Positions 7,108 through 14,535 of a DNA stretch of 64,000 bases are shown piece by piece; the first letter of the stretch is position 1, and every line of letters begins with the position of its first letter. The stretch covers positions 3,224,001 through 3,288,000 of the forward strand of contig NZ_CP042806.1 of the NCBI RefSeq assembly GCF_008000815.1, in the 5' to 3' direction. Source of the DNA: Terriglobus albidus. GTDB lineage: Bacteria > Acidobacteriota > Terriglobia > Terriglobales > Acidobacteriaceae. The notes under the pieces were generated by a model that saw nothing but the letters and a program-made list of their open reading frames with translations, did not search any database and had not been told where the DNA came from. Made by a program: the position numbers and the translations under genes.

Positions 7108-10047
7108 GTGTTTAGAAAGCTACTTTCCCCAAACCCTGCACGCATAGGACGCTTCGACGGTCCACCGATGAGCGATGCCATCCCCACCTCTCTGATCGAT
7201 GGGACACCAGGTGACCTGAAGGCCGATCTCATCGCACTCCTGGGAAAAGAGAACGTTCTCCACAGAGCAATCGATCTCACACGGTATGCCTCCGATGCGA
7301 GCCCGTACCGACTCATCCCTCAAGTCGTTGTGCTGCCTCGAACGACCGATGATATCGTCAAGCTCTTCCGTTATTGCCGTGAGACCGGGCGGCATGCGAC
7401 GTTTCGGGCGGCGGGTACGAGTCTTAACGGTCAATCGCTATCCGATGACATCCTGATCGATGTGCGTCGTCACTGGAATGGCGGCAAAGTGGAGGATGAC
7501 GGCCAACGCGTGCGAGTACGCCCCGGGATGATCCTCGGTCACATCAACTCAATGCTGGAGCGGCACGGTCGCCGGCTGGGGCCGGATCCTGCTAGCTCCG
7601 CAGCTTGCACGATCGGAGGCGTGATTGCGAACAACGCCGGTGGCATGCGGTGCACCGTCCAGAAAGATGCCTACCATACCGTCTCTGCGCTCACGTTCGT
7701 AACCCCATCCGGCGCTGTTATCGACACATCGAAACCCGATGCCGAAAAACGGTTTGTGCAGGCAGAGCCGCAGCTTGCGGAAGGCTTGCTCGGGCTGCGA
7801 AGAGAGCTTCTGGCAGATCCGGTGCTGGCGGACCGTGTGCGTCGCAAGTACGCGATCAGGAACACTCACGGATTGCGGCTTTGTGCACTTCTCGATGGCG
7901 AAACGCCGCTAGAGATTTTTCGACGTTTGCTCGTCGGTTCGGAGGGTACACTCGCCTTCATCGCTGACGCGGTGCTAGAGACGATTCCATCACCCCGCGT
8001 GACCAGCGTGGCATGGATTCCAGTTCCCACAATCGATGAAGCGATTGCCCTTGTTCCTGGCCTCGTCGGGCTCGGGGCCACCGCCGTCGAGCTCATGGTT
8101 GCTCCGGCGCTCACGGCGGCCGGGCAGGCCTTTGAAGAGACACCCGCTTATTGGAAAACCCTCGATCCCAAGGCCGCTGCTCTGCTCGTCGAAATTGGCG
8201 CTAAGAACACGGCTTCTCTCGAAGCTACACAACGCCAGGTCATCGAGATTGTGAGTGCCGCCAGGCTGATTAGACCGGTAGAGTTCACGAGTGTCACTGA
8301 GGCCATCGAGCTCGCCTGGCATGTTCGTGAGGGACTTCTGGGTTTGGTGGGCAAGAGTCGTGCGGAGGGCTCGACGCTCATCACGGAGGATGTCTGTTTT
8401 CCGCCCGAGCGTTTGGCTGAGGGTGCGCACGACGTGCAGGAACTCCTTTCCAAGCATGGATTCATTCCTGGTGTCGCGGGACACGCAGCTCACGGGAACC
8501 TTCATTTCACTCTCGTCGCAAATCTGGGTGACGCCGACGGGCTGGCTCGGTACTCGGCGTTCATGACCGAACTTGTGGAGCTCGTCGTTGGGAAACATGA
8601 TGGCTCTCTGAAGGCCGAGCACGGAACTGGCCTGAACATGGCGCCGTTCGTCGCATCAGAATGGGGTGAGAAGGCCACTGACATGATGTGGCGCATAAAA
8701 CAGCTTGCCGATCCTCACGGGATTTTGGCACCGGACGTGATTCTGACGCGCAATTCCAAGCTTCACCTGGAGAATCTGAAGTCCTTCCCGCAAATCGAGG
8801 GGGTTACGGGTTCCTCACAATGCATTGAGTGCGGGTTCTGCGAACCTGTCTGTCCGAGCCGCAATGTCACCATGACCCCACGTCAACGGATTGTGGTGCG
8901 GCGCGAGATGGTGCGCCAGAAGAATGATTCCGCGATGCTTGCGCAACTCCAACGGGAGTATCAGTACGACGGGATCGAGACATGCGCGGGCGATGGCATG
9001 TGTTCTATTCCCTGTCCGATAGGGATCAACACCGGAACGTTGATCAAACAGTTCCGCGGACGCGAGAACAGCCCAGCTGCGGAAGCCGTGGCGCTTCGCC
9101 TCGCGAAGCACTGGAAAGCGATCGAACCCTTAGCGCGCATAAGCCTGCGGGGAGCGCACGCGTTTTCCTCCGTGTTTGGAGTGAAGCCACTCACTGCTCT
9201 TACCGCTGCCGTGCGAACTGTTGTTAGCCCGGACCTCATGCCCGCCGTGCCCGGGCCAATGCCACGTGCCGCTTCCGGCTTGCCGAAAACCGACAGGAAC
9301 GGTGCCGCAGCAGTGTACTTCTGCGCATGCATCAACCGAATGTTTGGTCGGGATCCTGCCGGGCCCGCCGCTCCCTCACTTGCGGCAACCCTTGTCACCT
9401 TGTCCAAACGCGCTGGTAAGCCGCTGTGGATTCCGCCAGATGTCGCTGGCCTTTGCTGCTCGACGCCGTGGAGATCGAAAGGCTATCACCAGGGGCACAA
9501 GTACATGGCGGAAGCCGTTGCTGATGCGATGTGGCGCTGGAGCGATGGAGGAGCTCTTCCCATCGTCGTCGACGCCGCCTCCTGCACTCTTGGTCTCAAA
9601 GAGGATGTCATGACACAGCTCGAAGGAGAGCGACGAGAGCGGTACGAAAGCCTCAAGATCATCGACTCGATAGCGTGGTGTCGTGACCTTCTGCCGAACC
9701 TGGCGATCTCGCGCAAGCTACAGCGCGTCGCTGTGCATCCGACGTGCTCGACGACGGACCTCAGACTGGCTGGCGCGCTCAAAGAGATTGCGGGGCGCCT
9801 GGCCGACGAAGTGGAAGTCCCACTTGGCACAACCTGCTGCGGGACTGCTGGCGACCGAGGGCTATTGCATCCCGAGCTGGTCGTTTCAGCGACGCGGGAG
9901 GTTCAATTGGTGCTGATCGATCGGCCCTTCGACGCCTACGTCTCGGCGAATCGAACCTGTGAGATGGGCCTTCGGCACGCGACCGGGCGGCCGTATGAAT
10001 CGTTTGTTTTTCTCCTCGAGGAACTGAGTCGTCCGGAGTCGAACTAA
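7108..10047 (+). CDS. FAD-linked oxidase fused to 4Fe-4S ferredoxin and CCG domains (D-lactate-dehydrogenase-like)
   Basis: 979-residue three-part oxidoreductase. An FAD-binding PCMH domain (about 65-250, with the NNAGGMRCTVQ stretch), a FAD-oxidase C-terminal domain (about 290-540), two iron-sulfur motifs (CIECGFCEPVCP at 572 and CAGDGMCSIPCP at 626), and a C-terminal heterodisulfide-reductase-like cysteine-rich domain (CCSTPW and TTCCGTAGDRG). This is the layout of bacterial D-lactate or 2-hydroxyacid dehydrogenases that pass electrons to the quinone pool. Start is GTG at 7108 after AGGGG; an ATG at 7168 (MSDAIP) is an equally possible start. It is the first gene of an operon with a fumarylacetoacetase-family gene 12 bases downstream. 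The true substrate is not known. Confidence 0.88.
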   Translation: MFRKLLSPNPARIGRFDGPPMSDAIPTSLIDGTPGDLKADLIALLGKENVLHRAIDLTRYASDASPYRLIPQVVVLPRTTDDIVKLFRYCRETGRHATFRAAGTSLNGQSLSDDILIDVRRHWNGGKVEDDGQRVRVRPGMILGHINSMLERHGRRLGPDPASSAACTIGGVIANNAGGMRCTVQKDAYHTVSALTFVTPSGAVIDTSKPDAEKRFVQAEPQLAEGLLGLRRELLADPVLADRVRRKYAIRNTHGLRLCALLDGETPLEIFRRLLVGSEGTLAFIADAVLETIPSPRVTSVAWIPVPTIDEAIALVPGLVGLGATAVELMVAPALTAAGQAFEETPAYWKTLDPKAAALLVEIGAKNTASLEATQRQVIEIVSAARLIRPVEFTSVTEAIELAWHVREGLLGLVGKSRAEGSTLITEDVCFPPERLAEGAHDVQELLSKHGFIPGVAGHAAHGNLHFTLVANLGDADGLARYSAFMTELVELVVGKHDGSLKAEHGTGLNMAPFVASEWGEKATDMMWRIKQLADPHGILAPDVILTRNSKLHLENLKSFPQIEGVTGSSQCIECGFCEPVCPSRNVTMTPRQRIVVRREMVRQKNDSAMLAQLQREYQYDGIETCAGDGMCSIPCPIGINTGTLIKQFRGRENSPAAEAVALRLAKHWKAIEPLARISLRGAHAFSSVFGVKPLTALTAAVRTVVSPDLMPAVPGPMPRAASGLPKTDRNGAAAVYFCACINRMFGRDPAGPAAPSLAATLVTLSKRAGKPLWIPPDVAGLCCSTPWRSKGYHQGHKYMAEAVADAMWRWSDGGALPIVVDAASCTLGLKEDVMTQLEGERRERYESLKIIDSIAWCRDLLPNLAISRKLQRVAVHPTCSTTDLRLAGALKEIAGRLADEVEVPLGTTCCGTAGDRGLLHPELVVSATREVQLVLIDRPFDAYVSANRTCEMGLRHATGRPYESFVFLLEELSRPESN

Positions 10048-10059
10048 AGGAGCACCCTT

Positions 10060-10911
10060 ATGCGCATCATTCATTTTGAAATACGTGGTGTCCTCGGAAT
10101 TGCCGTGGATGAAGGCTCTGGCTGGCATGGCCTGACGCAGCGGGACAGCGGGTTTCCAGGCACGCTGCCCGAGCTGATCGCACAAGGTGCAGACCTGTTG
10201 CGCATCGGTAGAAGCCTCGGGCAATCGCCGGCAATCGACCTGAACGCTATCCGCCTGCTGCCTCCGGTGCCCGTACCGCCGAAAGTTCTGTGCGTCGGTC
10301 TCAACTACGATGATCACCTGGAGGAAAGCGGGCTGAAGAAGCCGGCCTATCCCGAAATCTTCGCCCGCTTCGCGACCAGTCTGATCCCTCATCAAGAGCC
10401 GATTCGGCGACCCCGTGAATCAACTGCGCTCGACTATGAAGCCGAACTGGCCGTGGTGATCGGCAAGCCAGGGCGCCGCATCTCTCAGGAGCAGGCCCTC
10501 GATCACGTGGCAGGCTACTCCCTTTTCAACGATGCGACCGTGCGTGATTTTCAGCTCCGTACACCGCAATGGACGATAGGCAAGAATTTTGACGGCACCG
10601 GATCGTTCGGCCCGTGGCTGGTGACACCCGATGCCGTACCGCCAGGGGCTCACGGACTGCGCATTCAGGGCCGCTTAAATGGCCGCGTGATGCAGGATGC
10701 GAGCACAGACCAGCTTATCTTCAATGTCCCGGCGCTAATTGAAATGATTAGTGTCGCAATGAGTCTGGAACGAGGCGATGTCATCATCACTGGCACACCG
10801 GGTGGTGTGGGAGCGGCGCGTAAGCCACCCGTTTTCATGCAACCCGGCGATATCTTCGAAGTGGAGATCGAGAGGCTCGGTATCCTGACCAATTCCGTGC
10901 AGGATGGCTGA
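10060..10911 (+). CDS. Fumarylacetoacetate hydrolase family protein
   Basis: 283-residue cytoplasmic enzyme of the FAH superfamily, which cleaves C-C bonds or decarboxylates 2-oxo-acids using a divalent metal. The metal-binding core is visible: a DYEAELAVVIGK stretch around residue 125, KNFDGTGSFGPW near 175, and the C-terminal ITGTPGGVG. Start ATG follows AAAGGAG by eight bases. Relatives include 2,4-diketo-3-deoxy-L-rhamnonate/fuconate hydrolases, which give pyruvate and lactate; with an upstream lactate-dehydrogenase-like enzyme this role is attractive but only inferred. Ureidoglycolate lyase or acylpyruvase activity are alternatives. Confidence 0.88.
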   Translation: MRIIHFEIRGVLGIAVDEGSGWHGLTQRDSGFPGTLPELIAQGADLLRIGRSLGQSPAIDLNAIRLLPPVPVPPKVLCVGLNYDDHLEESGLKKPAYPEIFARFATSLIPHQEPIRRPRESTALDYEAELAVVIGKPGRRISQEQALDHVAGYSLFNDATVRDFQLRTPQWTIGKNFDGTGSFGPWLVTPDAVPPGAHGLRIQGRLNGRVMQDASTDQLIFNVPALIEMISVAMSLERGDVIITGTPGGVGAARKPPVFMQPGDIFEVEIERLGILTNSVQDG

Positions 10912-11044
10912 GAAGCGAGCAAGGCATAAGCTGCAGTGTCCGCACATTACCGATGGCGATGTCCCGCATAAGGCCACGAGTAGAACAACAAAGGTTATGT
11001 CGAAATGGCCTCACTGAAACCTTCACCCAAGAGGAGCCAGACCC

Positions 11045-11878
11045 TTGCCATATTCTGATTACAAATGTTTCCGGTTCAAGTTTGATTCCGGGGTCGCATT
11101 CGTCAGCATCGATCACCCGCCCATCAATCTTCTTGATGAAGATCTGTCGCAGGAATTCGACAGACTCGGCAGACAACTCGAAAACGATGAGAGTGTCCGG
11201 GTGGTGGTCTTGCAGAGCGCGCTTCCTGATTTCTTTATAGCCCACTCTGGTTTGGGCCGGGTGGGAGCCGCTTCCAAGACTGTGTCCCATACGCGCAGCT
11301 TTCGTCTTACGCAGATGATCGGCGAGCGGTTCAGGAATATGCCTAAGGTGACCATTGCCAAGATCGAGGGACGGGCCCGCGGCGGAGGGAGTGAGATCGC
11401 GCTGGCCATGGACATGTGTTTTGCTGCTCTTGGCAAAGCGATCTTCGGCCAGCCAGAGGTGGCGGTTGGGCTTGTTCCGGGTGGAGGCTCCACGCAAAGA
11501 TTACCCCGGCTCATCGGACGGGGACGCGCCTTGGAGGTACTCCTGGGTTGCAATGATCTTTCAGCGGAACAGGCAGAACGTTACGGCTATATCAATCGAG
11601 CGTTGCCAGACGACGAGTTGACGCCTTTTGTCGAGAAGCTTGCCCACCGCATTTCTTCCTTCCCCGCACATACTATTGCTCACGTCAAGACGGCCGTGGA
11701 TACCGGAGCATTTAATTCCATGGCAGAGGGGCTTCTGGTGGAAGCCCATGAGTCCGATCTGAGTGTCGCTAGCGAGGTGACCCAAGCGCGTGTTAAGGAA
11801 GCATTGAAGATCGGCGCCGAAACTTATGAAGGCGAGTTGGAGATGGATTATTTATCGAGACTCTCCTCGAAAAGATAA
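11045..11878 (+). CDS. Enoyl-CoA hydratase/isomerase family protein
   Basis: 277-residue crotonase-fold protein. The oxyanion-hole segments are visible as IAHSGLGRV (about 73) and the GRARGGGSEIALAMDMCFA stretch (about 115-133), followed by FGQPEVAVGLVPGGGSTQRLPRL, the typical crotonase core; the second glutamate position appears in QPEVAVGL. The start is a TTG with AGAGGAG eight bases upstream. It follows the FAH-family gene by 133 bases on the same strand and may be a separate transcript. Substrate (acyl-CoA or a non-CoA compound) cannot be told. Confidence 0.85.
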   Translation: MPYSDYKCFRFKFDSGVAFVSIDHPPINLLDEDLSQEFDRLGRQLENDESVRVVVLQSALPDFFIAHSGLGRVGAASKTVSHTRSFRLTQMIGERFRNMPKVTIAKIEGRARGGGSEIALAMDMCFAALGKAIFGQPEVAVGLVPGGGSTQRLPRLIGRGRALEVLLGCNDLSAEQAERYGYINRALPDDELTPFVEKLAHRISSFPAHTIAHVKTAVDTGAFNSMAEGLLVEAHESDLSVASEVTQARVKEALKIGAETYEGELEMDYLSRLSSKR

Positions 11879-12162
11879 ATGTCGCTACTGCGGATTGCCA
11901 TTTGGTGGAGTGCTGCACAGTCTTCAGACAGTTGGAGCTAACAGCGCACTGCATGCCGGAGATTAGTAAAAACTATAAAACTTTACCAAAATTACATAAA
12001 TCACCTTCATTGCTAGTGGTGATCTCTGCCAATTACCGTTTCTCGCGATTCATGGCTAAGCCGTCTGAGATCTGTATGAAGATCTGATGGAAATCCCTGC
12101 GCCTCTTCACCATCACGGGCATGGAACGGGCGGCTCCAAAAGATGTGAATCGGAGGCAGGTC

Positions 12163-12513
12163 ATGAGTTGCGACAGAGGCCCGTTGGGTCAACTATGTGA
12201 TGTTTTGCAGGAAAAACTGATTGTTGTGGTGCTCCTAATTCTGGTCTGTGCAAGTGGTCGTGCACAGACCACCGGATCGTTGCTAGGTGTAATCACCGAT
12301 CAAAATGGTCCTGTCGTGTCCGCTGCGAAAGTGCGTGTGATGGACACCGATACTGGGTTCACGAAAGATACTGTTTCAACCTGGGGACAGACGGGACGTA
12401 GCCAGCGTGTCTGTCAGGCATGTGGTGCTGCTGTTCTGTATCTTCTTATGGGGCGAGCTTCGATACGAGGATCACCACGGACCTTGAACTGGCGAAGTAG
12501 CTCGGCGTTGTGA
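12163..12513 (+). pseudogene. Truncated 5' remnant of a TonB-dependent receptor gene
   Basis: The reading frame begins with a good ribosome site (GGAGG, six bases) and ATG at 12163, then a signal peptide (IVVVLLILVCASGRAQ) and the first strand pairs of a carboxypeptidase-regulatory domain (GSLLGVITDQNGPVVSAAKV through DTGFTKDTVS, ending about 12378). After that the sequence no longer resembles a receptor and the frame runs into the 3' end of glgX at 12446. The plug and barrel are missing. It appears to be what is left of a receptor whose body was deleted, perhaps one that once served the adjacent glucan genes. The 280 bases before it are AT-rich around 11965-12005 and hold no other gene. Confidence 0.65.
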
Positions 12514-14530
12514 TTGCTAGCTCTGTCCCTGGAGCCGCGATCGTATTGGGCGCTGGCAGAACAGTGTCCGCGAAGCGGAACCATTGTCTTCCCGGAAGCT
12601 GCGGCAGCTGGAAGGGAAGCGCGGTGAACTCCATATTGAAGATCGCGTGGATATGCTCTACACCCGTTGGGTCGGCGATCGTGATAGCGAGTACCCGTGA
12701 GTTCGGATCATTGAAGCCGGGTTGATATAGGTTGCAGCCATGGAAAGAGATATCCTGCAGGCCGTCGGCTATAACCTGGCCAGTGAAAAAGGTCTGTCGG
12801 CAGAGCGTCGGGTGGCGCTTCCTGAAGTCGATCATGCCGGCGGTAAAAGCAACGAGATCTTTTTCCGTTGCGGGCAAGGTCCAGTCAAACCAACTGATTG
12901 GGTTGTCCTGGATGTAAGGGTTGTTGTTCCCTTGTTGTGTGCGGCGGCATTCATCGCCTCCCAGCAGCATGGGAACTCCCTGGGAGAGAAAGAGAAGCGC
13001 GAGGAAGTTGCGTATCTGGCGTTCTCTGATGGCGTTGATCGCCGGGTCGGCGGTGGAGCCTTCTACTCCATAGTTGTTGCTGATGTTGTCCGTATCGCCT
13101 GAGTCTTCGAAGTTCGCTTCGTTGTGTTTGGTGTTGTAGCTGACTACGTCGTTCAGGGTAAAGCCGTCGTGGCAGGTAACGTAGGAGATGCCGTTGTGCG
13201 GACCGTAGCCCGATTGCTGGAAGATATCGGAGCTGCCGCAGAGGCGGCTGGCGACCTGGCTGATAAGTCCGGCATCTCCTCGGACGAAACGCCTGATCAC
13301 ATTCTTGAACTGGAAGTTCCAGGTAGCTGACCGAATGTCCGGGAACTTCCCCAGCACGTTTCCCTGATCGCCTCCAAAGGGTTCGACGATGACCTTAGTA
13401 TTGGCGAAGCGTTCATCCAGGTTGATGGCCCAGACGATCGGCGGGTACTCCAGCTCCTGGGCGTCTTCTCCCAGTGTCAGAACGGCGCCGAGATCAAACC
13501 GAAAACCATCGACATGCATGTCGGTAACCCAGTAGGACAAGCTCTCCGTCAGCATCTTGGTCAATGCAGGGTGATTACAGCGCACAGCGTTTGGGCATCC
13601 GGTAAGGTCTCCACGGTAGAACGTATGGTCCGGTTGTTGCAGGAAGTAAAAGACGCTGTTGTCGATGCCCTTGAAACTGATGACCGGGCCGTTCTGATCG
13701 TCCTCGCCGGTATGGTTGAAGACCACATCGAGGATGACTTCGAGGCCCGCCTTGTGCGCTGCTTTGACGAGATCTCGAAATTCGTTGACGTGGCTTGAAG
13801 TCATGGGAGAGACGCAATACTCCGCATGCGGCGCAAAGAAACAGATGGGATCATATCCCCAGTAATTGTTCAGTCCCTGGCCTGTTGTTGGGTTGATCCT
13901 CTTCGGGGTCTTGGAATCAAAGTCGAAGACCGGCATCAGCTCGATGGCGGTTACACCGAGCGATTTGATATAGGGCAGCTTCTCGATCAGGCCGGAAAAG
14001 GTTCCCGGGTTAGCAACATTCGACGATGGCGACTCCGTAAAGCCGCGCACATGCAGCTCATATACCACTGTGGACTCGAGCGGAGTATTCGGCGGAGTAT
14101 CGCCCTCCCAGTCGTAGCCGGAGTCGTCGATGACCATGCTGCGCATGGATTGTGCAACGTTATCGCTGTTGTCCTTTGATGGCGCGGCAACCCAGAGGGT
14201 ATCGATGTTGCCTCGCGAATAAGGGTCGATCAATACCTTATTGGGTTTGAAGCGGTGGCCGAAGTTCGTCAGGTCGGTTGGACTGGATGGGCCATGTACG
14301 CGAAAGGCATAGGCGGTATTCGCCTGCAGGCCATCCACCTGGACATGCCAGTAGAACATCGTCGGTTGCTGAATCGTGATGACCTGCGAGGGCGCAGGGT
14401 CCAGCGGTGAGGCAAACAGGAGCAGGTCAACCCGTGTGGCGTTCTGTGAGAACAGGGAAAAGTTGACGCCTGACGGGTTGACCGTTGCTCCCAGGGGTTG
14501 TGGTTGGCCTGCTCGAGTAGCGAAGGGCAT
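12446..14530 (-). CDS. glgX: Glycogen debranching enzyme GlgX (isoamylase-type GH13)
   Basis: 694-residue cytoplasmic enzyme hydrolysing alpha-1,6 branch points of glycogen or its limit dextrins. An N-terminal CBM48-like domain (about 10-110) precedes the GH13 barrel. Catalytic residues can be placed: nucleophile Asp346 in DGFRFDLG, acid/base Glu383 in VIVEPFGGD, and the third carboxylate Asp455 in CHDGFTLND. Length is as expected for GlgX/TreX. No signal peptide is present. It starts five bases after the stop of the GH31 gene, so the two are co-transcribed: debranched linear chains would be the substrate of the GH31 enzyme. Confidence 0.92.
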   Translation of the reverse strand: MPFATRAGQPQPLGATVNPSGVNFSLFSQNATRVDLLLFASPLDPAPSQVITIQQPTMFYWHVQVDGLQANTAYAFRVHGPSSPTDLTNFGHRFKPNKVLIDPYSRGNIDTLWVAAPSKDNSDNVAQSMRSMVIDDSGYDWEGDTPPNTPLESTVVYELHVRGFTESPSSNVANPGTFSGLIEKLPYIKSLGVTAIELMPVFDFDSKTPKRINPTTGQGLNNYWGYDPICFFAPHAEYCVSPMTSSHVNEFRDLVKAAHKAGLEVILDVVFNHTGEDDQNGPVISFKGIDNSVFYFLQQPDHTFYRGDLTGCPNAVRCNHPALTKMLTESLSYWVTDMHVDGFRFDLGAVLTLGEDAQELEYPPIVWAINLDERFANTKVIVEPFGGDQGNVLGKFPDIRSATWNFQFKNVIRRFVRGDAGLISQVASRLCGSSDIFQQSGYGPHNGISYVTCHDGFTLNDVVSYNTKHNEANFEDSGDTDNISNNYGVEGSTADPAINAIRERQIRNFLALLFLSQGVPMLLGGDECRRTQQGNNNPYIQDNPISWFDWTLPATEKDLVAFTAGMIDFRKRHPTLCRQTFFTGQVIADGLQDISFHGCNLYQPGFNDPNSRVLAITIADPTGVEHIHAIFNMEFTALPFQLPQLPGRQWFRFADTVLPAPNTIAAPGTELAITTPSYFASSRSVVILVSKLAP

Positions 14531-14535
14531 ACGTT

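Noticed and set aside
11902-12087. A 61-codon frame in the AT-rich region before the receptor remnant
   Set aside because: No ribosome site, no protein-like pattern and no supporting context.
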